Part shown: piece by piece, positions 30,455 to 38,627 of the stretch
Position numbering within the stretch: the stretch's first letter is position 1
Layout of the letters: each line of letters opens with the position of its first letter
Source of the DNA: Pseudomonadota bacterium
Lineage (GTDB): Bacteria > Pseudomonadota > Gammaproteobacteria > Steroidobacterales > Steroidobacteraceae
Reading direction: 5' to 3'
Length of the DNA stretch: 64,000 bases
NCBI GenBank assembly: GCA_018240525.1
Contig: JAFEFN010000013.1
Coordinates: 434,001-498,000 of the forward strand
Program-made: the position numbers and the translations under genes
Notes under the pieces: generated by a model
What the model was told of the DNA's origin: nothing
Seen by the model: only the letters and a program-made list of their open reading frames with translations
The model's database searches: none

Positions 30455-31793
30455 TGCCGGGCTTGCGCGCAGGCTTGCGAACCGCCACATCCAGCTCATT
30501 GCCATTGGCGGCACGATCGGCGTCGGACTGTTCCTGGGATCGGCGAAGGCAATCCACAACGCCGGCCCCGGGCTGCTGCTCGCCTACGCCGTCGGTGGCC
30601 TGGCGATCTTCTTCATCATGCGCGCACTCGGAGAACTGCTGACCTACCGACCGGTGGCCGGCTCCTTCGCCTCGTATGCCGAGGAGTTCTGCGGGCCGTT
30701 CGCGGGGTTTGTCACCGGCTGGTCCTACTGGTTCATGTGGGTGGTAATGGCGATGGCGGAGCTGACCGCGATCGGCATCTACGTGCGCTACTGGTTTCCC
30801 GATGTCCCCCAGTGGCTGCCGGCATTGGTCGCGCTGGTCCTGCTGTACGGCTCGAATCTGCTCGCGGTGCGCGTATTCGGCGAGCTGGAATTCTGGTTCG
30901 CGCTGGTGAAAGTCATCACCATCGTCGCGCTCATCCTGGCCGGCCTGACGGTGATCCTCTTCCACGTCGGCAACTTCGGTGCCGGGGCCGGCTTCGGCAA
31001 CCTCACCGCACACGGCGGCTTTCTGCCCTTTGGCATCGGCGGAGTGCTGCTCACGATGCAGATCGTGATGTTCGCCTACTCGGGGGTGGAACTGATCGGG
31101 GTGACCGCAGGCGAGGCGGAAAACCCCGCGGTCGTACTGCCGCGCGCCACCAACGGCATCATCCTGCGCATCCTCATCTTCTACCTCGGCGCGCTGGTCA
31201 TCATCATGTCCGTGGTGCCCTGGAACGAGCTCAGTCCGGAGGTGAGCCCCTTCGTGTACGTGTTCGAGCGGCTCGGCATCCCGGGCGCCGCTGGCATCAT
31301 CACGCTGGTGGTGATTACCGCCGCAGCGTCATCCTGCAACAGCGGGCTCTTCAGCACCGGCCGCATGCTATGGGCACTCGCCCACCGGAGCCAGGCCCCC
31401 CGGCGCTTCGGCCGGCTCAATGCCCAGCAGGTCCCGTCAGCCGGCATCCACCTCTCGGCAGCGGTGATGCTGATTGCGGTGGTCTTGAACTACCTCGTAC
31501 CCAAGGAGGTGTTCACCTGGGTCACGAGCATCACGCTCATCGGCACGCTGTGGACCTGGGGCGTGATCCTGGTCGCGCACCGCAACTACCGGCGCGCCAT
31601 CCAGTCGCGCGGCGTGCCGGCAGCGACGTTCCGCATGCCGCTGTCGCCACTGGCCAACTACCTGGTGCTGGCCTTCCTCTTCGGCGTCACCGCTCTGCTC
31701 TGGAACGACAAGGACACACGCGTCGCCCTGTACGTCGCCCCGTTCTGGTTTGGCCTGCTGGGCATCGGGTACAAGCTGCGGCGCGGTGCCTGA
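30441..31793 (+). CDS. Amino acid permease, CycA-like (APC family)
   Basis: Twelve-helix amino acid:proton symporter, 450 residues. The first helix contains IAIGGTIGVGLFLGSA. MRALGELL, FWFALVKVITI, MSVVPWNEL and SSCNSGLFSTGRMLW closely follow CycA (D-serine/D-alanine/glycine transporter). The ATG start lies inside the previous gene (14-bp overlap), implying coupling in the lpxL-glpD-ArnT run. The exact substrate could be another neutral amino acid. Confidence 0.88.
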   Translation: MNHPDAGLARRLANRHIQLIAIGGTIGVGLFLGSAKAIHNAGPGLLLAYAVGGLAIFFIMRALGELLTYRPVAGSFASYAEEFCGPFAGFVTGWSYWFMWVVMAMAELTAIGIYVRYWFPDVPQWLPALVALVLLYGSNLLAVRVFGELEFWFALVKVITIVALILAGLTVILFHVGNFGAGAGFGNLTAHGGFLPFGIGGVLLTMQIVMFAYSGVELIGVTAGEAENPAVVLPRATNGIILRILIFYLGALVIIMSVVPWNELSPEVSPFVYVFERLGIPGAAGIITLVVITAAASSCNSGLFSTGRMLWALAHRSQAPRRFGRLNAQQVPSAGIHLSAAVMLIAVVLNYLVPKEVFTWVTSITLIGTLWTWGVILVAHRNYRRAIQSRGVPAATFRMPLSPLANYLVLAFLFGVTALLWNDKDTRVALYVAPFWFGLLGIGYKLRRGA

Positions 31794-31804
31794 CTTAGGA
31801 TCGC

Positions 31805-32581
31805 CTACACGGAAGACTCGCCGCTGATCGTGCCGCCGCCGTCCACGACGATGGTGTGCCCGGTGATGAAGTTGCCGGCGCGCGATCCGAGCAGTACCGC
31901 GACGCCGGCGACATCCTCCGGCTCTCCCAGGCGCCGCAGCGGATAGGACCGAGCTACCGCTTCCGCGCGTGCCGGGTCCGCCCACAGGGCGCGCGAGAAG
32001 TGGGTGCGTATCACCCCGGGGGCGATGCAATTGACGCGGACGTTGTGCGGCCCCCATTCCACCGCGAGGTTGCGGGCCAGCTGCATGTCGGCAGCCTTGG
32101 AGATGCAGTACGCGCCCAGCAGGCTGCTGCCGATCAGCCCACCCACCGACGACACGATGATGACCGCGCCGTCCTTGCGCTGCGCCATCGCCGGCAGCGT
32201 CATCTTGCACAGCCAGACATTGCTGTAGAGATTGGTCTGCATGACCTTCTCAAACGCCTCGTCAGGGGTGTTGATGGAGGGCCCGAAGGTCGGATTGGTT
32301 GCGGCATTGCACACCAGGATGTCGATCTTCCCCCATCTGGCGATCGTTGCATCGACCAGTCCTTGCAGCTCCTCCTTGCGGCCCACGTTGCAGGCGTGCG
32401 CGAAGGCGCTGCCGCCGGCCGTCGTGATCTCCGCCGCAGTCGCGGCACAGCTGTCTGCCTTGCGGCTAGAGATGACGACGTGCGCGCCATGGCGCGCCAT
32501 CTGCTCGGCGATCGACTTTCCGATGCCCCGGCTGGAGCCGGTAATGAGGGCCACCTTGCCCGACAGGTCGAACAGGGACAT
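31805..32581 (-). CDS. SDR-family oxidoreductase
   Basis: Classical short-chain dehydrogenase of 258 residues from ATG 32581. It has TGSSRGIG near residue 15, NAATNP, catalytic Ser in IVSSVGG, YCISK in place of the usual YxxxK, and a C-terminal substrate loop. An Arg after the glycine motif and SSRKAD favour NADP(H). Many close relatives are annotated as glucose or 3-ketoacyl reductases without proof. It is convergent with the permease and shares a direction with the outer-membrane gene upstream. Confidence 0.88.
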   Translation of the reverse strand: MSLFDLSGKVALITGSSRGIGKSIAEQMARHGAHVVISSRKADSCAATAAEITTAGGSAFAHACNVGRKEELQGLVDATIARWGKIDILVCNAATNPTFGPSINTPDEAFEKVMQTNLYSNVWLCKMTLPAMAQRKDGAVIIVSSVGGLIGSSLLGAYCISKAADMQLARNLAVEWGPHNVRVNCIAPGVIRTHFSRALWADPARAEAVARSYPLRRLGEPEDVAGVAVLLGSRAGNFITGHTIVVDGGGTISGESSV

Positions 32582-32661
32582 GCAGGTCTCCGCTGGCTTA
32601 TGGGCGGGCATTGTGCGGCGAGGCCCGCCGGAACGGTAGGCTCAGTGCCGCCGCGGCATGT

Positions 32662-33546
32662 TCAGAAGGCGAGGCGCGTTGTCAGCAGCCAGGTGTCATT
32701 GAAGGTCTTGAACGAGCTCACCACCCACTGATAGCCGCCGCCGATGATGAATCGCAGGCGCTTGTTGAGGTCGTAGCGACCGAAGACGATTCCGGCGGTG
32801 AGCGCGGTCTGTGACTTGCCGTCGTTGGGTCCATCGACGTAGTGCGCGTAGTTGACTTCGAGCTCGGGCCAGAACTTGCCGGTATGCGCCTGCAGGGCGG
32901 TGTTCCAGGTAAGCGGACTGCCGAGCCTGCCCTTGTCCTTGGTGGGGATGGCGATGCCCAGCGTCGACTGTATGTCGTAGCCGCGCTCGCGCGTACCCCA
33001 GCCTTTTCCCGCCGCCAGCGTCGGCGTGATGATCGTCGCATCGTTGGTCAAACCCTCACTGCCCGTGGGCAGGCTGACGCCGAGGAACCCGGTCACGATG
33101 TAGTTGCCGTGCTCCTCGTTCGCGGCCGCGAACCGGTATTTCAGCAGCAGCGTCTCGTCGGCCCAGCCCGTGGTCCGCACGCCCTCGGCATTCGTCCGCG
33201 CCACGTAGGCGGGCACACCGACGATCACTTCCGTGTTGAAGGAGGGGATCAGCTCGAGCCCCTTGCCGTTGCCATAGTTGTCGAGCGTCACGTCCTTGGG
33301 ACGGTCCTGCCAGCTCTGGTCGTAGCGGAACTCCTGTTCGAGCCGCGGCGTAACCGTGAGCACCGGCGTCATCCAGTGCGGTTGCGCCTCCTTGGAAGCG
33401 TCGGAGGTCGCGAACCAGTCCTCGACGAAGCTGCCGGCGTCGGCCCGGGCCGTGCCAGGCAGTGCCGCTGATGCGATGAACAGGATGCCGGCGACAGCGG
33501 CGCGCGCGTGCCCGCGCAGGATCGGACCAAGGGGCAATGGGCTCAT
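32662..33546 (-). CDS. Outer-membrane beta-barrel protein, MetA-like (phenol-degradation porin fold)
   Basis: A 294-residue exported protein from ATG 33546, with a signal peptide (hydrophobic stretch AAVAGILFIASAAL, cleavage near ARA-D). The mature part has alternating hydrophobic strands and ends in a C-terminal Phe (TTRLAF), as outer-membrane barrels do. The internal pattern (TPVLTVTPRLEQEFRYD, GFLGVSLPTGSEGL, GRYDLNKRLRFIIGGGYQW) resembles the MetA-pathway/transporter group. The substrate is unknown. A longer upstream frame is rejected because it would bury the signal sequence. Confidence 0.65.
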   Translation of the reverse strand: MSPLPLGPILRGHARAAVAGILFIASAALPGTARADAGSFVEDWFATSDASKEAQPHWMTPVLTVTPRLEQEFRYDQSWQDRPKDVTLDNYGNGKGLELIPSFNTEVIVGVPAYVARTNAEGVRTTGWADETLLLKYRFAAANEEHGNYIVTGFLGVSLPTGSEGLTNDATIITPTLAAGKGWGTRERGYDIQSTLGIAIPTKDKGRLGSPLTWNTALQAHTGKFWPELEVNYAHYVDGPNDGKSQTALTAGIVFGRYDLNKRLRFIIGGGYQWVVSSFKTFNDTWLLTTRLAF

Positions 33547-33991
33547 GGACGCACTCGTTATATCCGTTTGAACATATCGAATGGTAGAGGCATCACGCGC
33601 GGCAAGCAATGAACCCGCGCAACACATTCGCAGACCCGAGGTATGACACGGTCCAGCGGCGCGCCGGAACAGCCGGGAAGCATCACTCGGCAAGTCCCAT
33701 CCAGTGAGATGACTGCCGTCCCCGCACGCGGTGGCACCCGGTCCCCGACCCGGCTTTTCTTCGCCAGCCACCGGGTGCGGTTGCTCGCCGTTGCGGTGGC
33801 CGGGTATCTGGCCTCCTCTCGCCGAGGATTCCTAATCCTGCACGGCGCGCGATCGCTGGCCTTCGCACTGCGTGCGCACGGCGCGCTTGCTATGATGAGA
33901 GCGGAACGTGCGGCCTGGCTTCACCTTGGGTCTTTGTACCTGCGGTTACCTGACGGGCGGGTGAGCGGTCGCACGAGGGCTTAATTTCTGT
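33547..33991. other. Intergenic stretch upstream of tRNA-Arg
   Basis: About 445 bp without a convincing gene. Its plus-strand frame 33643-33984 encodes a low-complexity, Arg/Ala-rich product with no start signal or family pattern. The only recognisable element is the candidate extended -10 promoter at 33888-33896. Confidence 0.6.
33888..33896 (+). promoter_or_regulatory. Candidate extended -10 promoter for tRNA-Arg
   Basis: TGC followed by TATGAT fits an extended -10 element (TGnTATnAT) and lies about 95 nt before the tRNA. The -35 is not clear. This is an inference from the element alone. Confidence 0.35.
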
Positions 33992-34065
33992 GCGCCCGTA
34001 GCTCAGCTGGATAGAGCATCAGGCTTCGAACCTGAGGGTCGGGAGTTCGAATCTCTCCGGGCGCG
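33992..34065 (+). tRNA. tRNA-Arg(TCG)
   Basis: The cloverleaf can be folded by eye. The acceptor stem is GCGCCCG with CGGGCGC (34058-34064). The D-arm contains AGCTCAGCTGGATAGAGC, the anticodon stem is TCAGG/CCTGA with loop CTTCGAA (anticodon TCG, reading CGA), and the T-arm is GGGAG-TTCGAAT-CTCTCC. Discriminator is G at 34065; CCA is not encoded. The NYN gene follows after 25 bp. Confidence 0.93.
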
Positions 34066-34090
34066 CGACTCACATTCAGTGGCAGAAAGC

Positions 34091-34702
34091 ATGAGCGAAA
34101 TCATCCTCCTGGTCGACTTCGAGAACATCGGCAAGATCGATCTCACCGCCGTGCCCCAAGGGGTGAAGGTCGCCCTCTTCTTCGGCGCGGCCCAGAAGAC
34201 GGTCCCGCGCGAGTTCATGGAGGCGGCACTGAAGCTTCGCGAGCGCTTCGAGCACGTCAACGCGGGCGGCCAGGGCAAGAACGCGCTCGACTTCCACATC
34301 GCGTACTACCTGGGCGAATACCTAACGAAGTCGCCTCGTACGGAGTGCATCATCCTGTCGCGGGACAAGGACTTCGCGCCGCTGGTCAAGCACCTGGTCG
34401 TCCGCGGCTTCTCGGTTCGCACCGCCAATACGCTGCGCGATGCGTTCCCGCCCCGCCCGGCGCAGGAGGCGCGCCGTTCGGCCCCGGCCCGCGAGCCGGG
34501 CGCTGCGCAGGAGGATGCGCTGGAGTGGCTGGCCGGAAGCGCCAAGAACCGGCGGCCACGCACGCGCAAGGCGCTCGCCGCCCACCTGTATTCGCACTTC
34601 TCGAAGAAGCGCTCCGAGGCGGACATCCAGGCGACGATCGACCGCCTGCTTGCATCCGGGCAGCTCACCGAGGCCAATGGCAGGATCACCTACCATTTCT
34701 GA
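34091..34702 (+). CDS. NYN (PIN-like) domain ribonuclease with C-terminal winged-helix segment
   Basis: A 203-residue protein from ATG 34091; a GTG at 34079 would add four residues. The NYN/LabA-like fold is shown by LLVDFENIG (first Asp), the central ALDFHIAYYLG, and the third acidic cluster LSRDKDFAPLVKHL. These Asp residues bind metal in PIN-type RNases. After a Pro/Arg-rich linker (about 120-155), the tail RKALAAHLYSHF to ANGRITYHF looks like a small winged helix that could hold nucleic acid. The RNA target is unknown; the position right after tRNA-Arg is notable but may be coincidental. Confidence 0.75.
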   Translation: MSEIILLVDFENIGKIDLTAVPQGVKVALFFGAAQKTVPREFMEAALKLRERFEHVNAGGQGKNALDFHIAYYLGEYLTKSPRTECIILSRDKDFAPLVKHLVVRGFSVRTANTLRDAFPPRPAQEARRSAPAREPGAAQEDALEWLAGSAKNRRPRTRKALAAHLYSHFSKKRSEADIQATIDRLLASGQLTEANGRITYHF

Positions 34703-34715
34703 GCAGGAAGACTCC

Positions 34716-35360
34716 ATGAGAACCACGACGGCCCAGGGTGCGGTGCGTGGCCCCCGGCCGCGCGGCACCCGCGCGGCCGGCACCCGCTCGCGCTGTCGCT
34801 GGGTCGCACAGGCCGATGCTGACTACGTGGCGTATCACGACCGCGAGTGGGGCCGCCCCGTGCACGATGACCGCCTGCTGTTCGAGATGCTGACGCTGGA
34901 AGGCGCACAGGCGGGGCTGTCCTGGCTGACGGTGCTGCGCAAGCGCGAGGGTTACCGCCGCGCTTTCGCTCTTTTCGACCCTGCCCGGGTGGCGCGGATG
35001 GATGCGCGCCGCCGGGCGGCCCTGCGGAAGGACCCGGGCATCGTGCGCAATCGCCTGAAGATCGACTCCACCGTGAGCAATGCCCGGGCGTTTCTGGCGG
35101 TGCAGCGCGAATTCGGCTCCTTCGACCGTTACCTGTGGGGCTTCGTGGGCGGCACGCCCGTCGTGAATCGCCCCGCTCCCGGCACCGTGCGGCCGCGCTC
35201 GGCCCTCAGCGACCGGATCTCGAAGGACCTGCTTAAGCGTGGCTTCCGGTTCGTGGGCTCGACCATCATCTACGCCTACCTGCAGGCGGTCGGCGTGGTC
35301 AATGATCACGCCCGCGGCTGCTTCCTGTGCCCGCCGGCCCCGCGGCGCACGTTGAAGTAG
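34716..35360 (+). CDS. tag: DNA-3-methyladenine glycosylase I
   Basis: Base-excision repair enzyme of 214 residues from ATG 34716 behind AGGAAG; a longer in-frame start would overlap the NYN gene. Zinc ligands of the Tag family can be seen: Cys in SRCRWV, His in YHDREWG, and His and Cys in NDHARGCFLC. The helix-hairpin region LTLEGAQAGLSWLTVLRKREGYR holds the catalytic Glu. The first 25 residues are an Arg-rich extension not usual in Tag. It removes 3-methyladenine from alkylated DNA. Confidence 0.92.
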   Translation: MRTTTAQGAVRGPRPRGTRAAGTRSRCRWVAQADADYVAYHDREWGRPVHDDRLLFEMLTLEGAQAGLSWLTVLRKREGYRRAFALFDPARVARMDARRRAALRKDPGIVRNRLKIDSTVSNARAFLAVQREFGSFDRYLWGFVGGTPVVNRPAPGTVRPRSALSDRISKDLLKRGFRFVGSTIIYAYLQAVGVVNDHARGCFLCPPAPRRTLK

Positions 35361-35419
35361 CCTCGCCGCCACGCCCCTCTTAAGATAGCCGTCCGTTTCA
35401 TTTGCCCAGGATCCACCGT

Positions 35420-35794
35420 ATGAAGGCAACCCTTGCACTGGTATTTTCCGCTGCGGTGTTCGCGGCGCCGGCCTTTGCCGACTGTCCCTACCCGGCCGCC
35501 CCGACCAACATCCCCGACGGCCGCACCGCGACGCTAGAGGAGATGGTCGCCGGCCAGAAGGCCGTCAAGGCGTACGACCTGGCCGTGAAGGACTACGTTG
35601 CCTGCATCGACAAGGAGCTGGACGACGCCATCGCCAAGGCCGGCGACACGCTCAAGCCGCAGCAGAAGAAGGACATGCAGAACGTCGAGGCGCAGAAGCA
35701 CAACGCGGCCATCGACCAGGAGCAGGCGATTGCGGACCGCTTCAACGAGCAGGTCAAGGTCTACAAGGCGCGCACCTCCGAGCCGAAGAGCTGA
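35420..35794 (+). CDS. Small periplasmic protein of unknown function
   Basis: A 124-residue protein from ATG 35420 with a clear Sec signal peptide (MKATLALVFSAAVFAAPAFA-D). The mature part has two cysteines (DCPYP and VACIDK) that could form one disulfide, then a mostly helical, charged region (KELDDAIAKAGDTLKPQQKKDMQN). No enzyme motif is seen. It ends exactly where moeA begins (TGA followed directly by TTG), so it may share that transcript. Confidence 0.7.
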   Translation: MKATLALVFSAAVFAAPAFADCPYPAAPTNIPDGRTATLEEMVAGQKAVKAYDLAVKDYVACIDKELDDAIAKAGDTLKPQQKKDMQNVEAQKHNAAIDQEQAIADRFNEQVKVYKARTSEPKS

Positions 35795-36997
35795 TTGATC
35801 ACGCCCGCCGAGGCGGACCTGCTGATCGGGCAGACTCTGCAGTGCCTGCCGATCGAATCGCTGCCGCTGGCGCAGTGCGCGGGTCTGGTGCTGCGCGAGA
35901 ACATCTACGCCGAACGTGACCAGCCCCCGTTCGACCGCGTCGCCATGGACGGCATCGCGCTCGCAAGCCAGGCCGTGCAGGCCGGCGCCCGCACGTTCCG
36001 GGTTCAGGCGATCCAGGCCGCCGGCGATCCGCCGCTGACGCTGGCCGCGGCCACCGACTGCATCGAGGTCATGACCGGCGGGGTGCTGCCGCACGGGTGC
36101 GACAGCGTGGTGCCGGTCGAGCAGGTGAGCCTGAGCCCGGGTCGGGCGGCACTCACCGAGGGCTTGCGGGTGGAGCCCTGGCAGAACGTGCACCGGCGTG
36201 GCACCGATACGCGCCAGGGCGCCCTGCTGGTGGATGCCGGCCTGCGGCTGCGGGCGCCGGAGATCGCCATTGCCGCATCGGCGGGAATGCCACGTATCCG
36301 CGTCAGCGCCCAGCCGATGCTGGCGGTCATCTCCACCGGCAACGAGCTGATCGAGCCGGGCGAGCCGGTGCTGGCGCACCAGATCCGCCGCTCGAACGCC
36401 TACGCCATCGTCAGCGCCCTGCGGGAGAACGGCTTCCAGCGCGTCGCCGACGACCACCTCCACGACGATGCCGGCGAGCTGCGCGAGCGGCTGGCCTTTC
36501 ACCTGAAGACCCACGACGTGCTGGTGCTCTCCGGCGGGGTCTCGATGGGCAAGTTCGACCTGGTGCCGGGCGTGCTGGAGGAGCTGGGCGTGCGGCCGGT
36601 TTTCCATAAAATCGCGCAGCGCCCCGGCAAACCGCTGTGGTTCGGGGTCGGCCCGCGCGGCACCGCGGTCTTCGGCCTGCCGGGCAACCCGGTCTCGACC
36701 CTCGTCTGTTTCACCCGCTACGTGCTGCCGGCCCTGCTGGGCAGCCTTGGCCACACCCCCCGGCCCCCCGAGCGCATCGCGCTGGCCGCCCCGGTGACCT
36801 TCAACGCCCCGTTGAGCTACTTTCTGCCCGTACGGCTCGAGCAGGACGACTGGGGGCGCCAATGGGCCCAGCCGGTGCCCCCCAACGGCTCCGGGGACTA
36901 CACGGCGCTGGCAGGCACCGACGGGTTTGTAGAACTGCCTCCGGGCCCCAATACCTACCCCAAGGGGTTCGTGACCCGGCTGTTTCGTTGGTCCTAG
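35795..36997 (+). CDS. moeA: Molybdopterin molybdenumtransferase MoeA
   Basis: A 400-residue enzyme inserting molybdate into adenylylated molybdopterin. A TTG start at 35795 abuts the upstream stop, and GAAGAGC is the only nearby ribosome-binding candidate. The landmarks are FDRVAMDGIAL near residue 50, MTGGVLPHGCDSVVPVE, ISTGNELIEPGEP, LSGGVSMGKFD, and LPGNPVSTLVCF, covering MoeA domains I-IV. First gene of a moeA-moaA-moaC-mobA/moaD-moaE run. Confidence 0.94.
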   Translation: MITPAEADLLIGQTLQCLPIESLPLAQCAGLVLRENIYAERDQPPFDRVAMDGIALASQAVQAGARTFRVQAIQAAGDPPLTLAAATDCIEVMTGGVLPHGCDSVVPVEQVSLSPGRAALTEGLRVEPWQNVHRRGTDTRQGALLVDAGLRLRAPEIAIAASAGMPRIRVSAQPMLAVISTGNELIEPGEPVLAHQIRRSNAYAIVSALRENGFQRVADDHLHDDAGELRERLAFHLKTHDVLVLSGGVSMGKFDLVPGVLEELGVRPVFHKIAQRPGKPLWFGVGPRGTAVFGLPGNPVSTLVCFTRYVLPALLGSLGHTPRPPERIALAAPVTFNAPLSYFLPVRLEQDDWGRQWAQPVPPNGSGDYTALAGTDGFVELPPGPNTYPKGFVTRLFRWS

Positions 36998-37078
36998 AAC
37001 CCCCGCGGGCGCCGCAGGCAGGCCCGCCATTCGGGTAATAGCCCACTGCAGCCCCGGCTGACCATACTCTCAGGACCC

Positions 37079-38134
37079 ATGCCCCAGAGCGAAGTCATCG
37101 TCCCGCTCCATGCCCGCCCGCAGCCGCGCGACAGGTTCGCGCGGCCGATGCGGGACCTGCGCATCTCGGTCATGGACCGCTGCAACTTCCGCTGCCCGTA
37201 CTGCATGCCGCGGGAGACCTTCCACGAGGAGTACCGCTTTCTCGGCACGCAGGAGCGGCTGTCGTTCGCCGAGATCGTGCGCCTCGCCCGGCTGTTCGTG
37301 CAGCTGGGCGTGCGCAAGCTGCGCCTCACCGGCGGTGAGCCGCTGCTGCGCGCCAATCTGCCCGACCTCATCGGCGACCTCACCGCGATTGCCGGCGTGG
37401 AGGACGTGGCGCTCACCACCAACGGGATCCTGCTCGGGCGCTACGCGACCGAGCTGAAGGCGGCCGGCCTGCACCGTGTCACGGTGAGCCTGGACAGTCT
37501 CGATCCGCAGGTGTTCGCCCGCATGAGCGGCGGCTTCGGCGGCGTCGAGCAGGTCCTGGAAGGGATCGAGCAGGCGCGGCGCATGGAGCTCATGCCCATC
37601 AAGGTGAATGCGGTCGTGCAGCGCGGCGTGAACGACCATACGGTGCTGGACCTGCTGGAGCGCTTCCGCGGCACCGGGGTGATCGTGCGCCTGATCGAGT
37701 ACATGGACGTCGGCAACCGCAACCACTGGCGCTCGGACCTGGTCGTGCCCTCTTCGGAGCTGGCCGCGCGCATCGCGGCGCGCTGGCCGCTCGCCGCGCT
37801 GGCCCCGACCTACCGCGGCGAGGTAGCCGAGCGCTATGTCTACCAGGACGGCGCGGGCGAGGTCGGCTTCATCTCCTCGGTGTCCCAGCCCTTCTGTGGC
37901 GACTGTTCGCGTGCGCGGCTGTCCTCGGACGGGGTGCTGTACACCTGCCTGTTCGCGACGCACGGCACGAGCCTGCGCGATGCGCTGCGCGGCGGCGCGG
38001 ACGATGACACGTTGCTCGAGCACATCCGCGGCACCTGGATGGAGCGTATCGACCGCTACAGCGAGCAGCGCGCGCAGCTCAGTGACGCCGCGCACGAGCA
38101 GCGCAAGGTCGAGATGTTCTACATCGGAGGCTAG
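37079..38134 (+). CDS. moaA: GTP 3',8-cyclase MoaA
   Basis: Radical-SAM enzyme of 351 residues for the first step of molybdenum cofactor synthesis. The N-terminal cluster is MDRCNFRCPYC (CX3CX2C), followed by RLTGGEPLLR for SAM binding. The C-terminal cluster is FCGDCSRARLSSDG with Cys in YTCLFA. The protein ends in Gly-Gly (YIGG), needed for activity in MoaA. The stop directly abuts the moaC ATG. The N-terminal QPRDRFARPMRDLRIS is typical. Confidence 0.96.
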   Translation: MPQSEVIVPLHARPQPRDRFARPMRDLRISVMDRCNFRCPYCMPRETFHEEYRFLGTQERLSFAEIVRLARLFVQLGVRKLRLTGGEPLLRANLPDLIGDLTAIAGVEDVALTTNGILLGRYATELKAAGLHRVTVSLDSLDPQVFARMSGGFGGVEQVLEGIEQARRMELMPIKVNAVVQRGVNDHTVLDLLERFRGTGVIVRLIEYMDVGNRNHWRSDLVVPSSELAARIAARWPLAALAPTYRGEVAERYVYQDGAGEVGFISSVSQPFCGDCSRARLSSDGVLYTCLFATHGTSLRDALRGGADDDTLLEHIRGTWMERIDRYSEQRAQLSDAAHEQRKVEMFYIGG

Positions 38135-38623
38135 ATGGGCTCCCGCAAGCTCACGCACCTGGACGAGCGCAACCGCCCCACCATGGTGGACGTGGGTGCC
38201 AAGGCGGTCACGCACCGCAGCGCGGTGGCGGAGGCGCGCCTGCGCATGCCGCGCGCGGTCGGCACCGCGCTGCGCCGCGCGGGCCAGCGCACCAAGAAGG
38301 GCCCCGTCTTCGACACGGCGGTGGTGGCCGGGGTGATGGCCGCCAAGCGCACGCACGAGCTCATCCCGTTCTGCCATCCGCTCGGTCTCGAGAACTGCCT
38401 CATCGAGATCGAGCAGCGCAGCAGCGTCGAGATCGTCGTGCGCTGCCAGGTATCGGTGCACCACCGTACGGGGGTGGAGATGGAGGCGCTCACCGGTGCC
38501 AGCGTCGCGGCGCTGACCATCTACGACATGTGCAAGGCGCTCTCGCACGAGATCTGCATCGAGAAGGTGCGGCTGCTGGGCAAGACCGGCGGGCGGCGGC
38601 CCTTCGTCCGCCACAAGGGCTAG
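38135..38623 (+). CDS. moaC: Cyclic pyranopterin monophosphate synthase MoaC
   Basis: A 162-residue enzyme that, after MoaA, closes the cyclic phosphate of c[17 protein letters not shown] opens the protein. [29 protein letters not shown] and [21 protein letters not shown] hold the catalytic lysine and the binding pocket. It has full family length. It lies between moaA (abutting) and the MobA-MoaD gene (4 bp). Confidence 0.96.
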   Translation: MGSRKLTHLDERNRPTMVDVGAKAVTHRSAVAEARLRMPRAVGTALRRAGQRTKKGPVFDTAVVAGVMAAKRTHELIPFCHPLGLENCLIEIEQRSSVEIVVRCQVSVHHRTGVEMEALTGASVAALTIYDMCKALSHEICIEKVRLLGKTGGRRPFVRHKG

Positions 38624-38627
38624 TCCC

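Noticed and set aside
33643..33984. A 113-codon frame before tRNA-Arg
   Set aside because: Low complexity, no ribosome-binding site, no recognisable domain; it runs up to the tRNA leader.
33992..34065. tRNA-Arg as an integration (att) site
   Set aside because: No integrase, no duplicate of the tRNA 3' end in the window, and no composition shift next to it.
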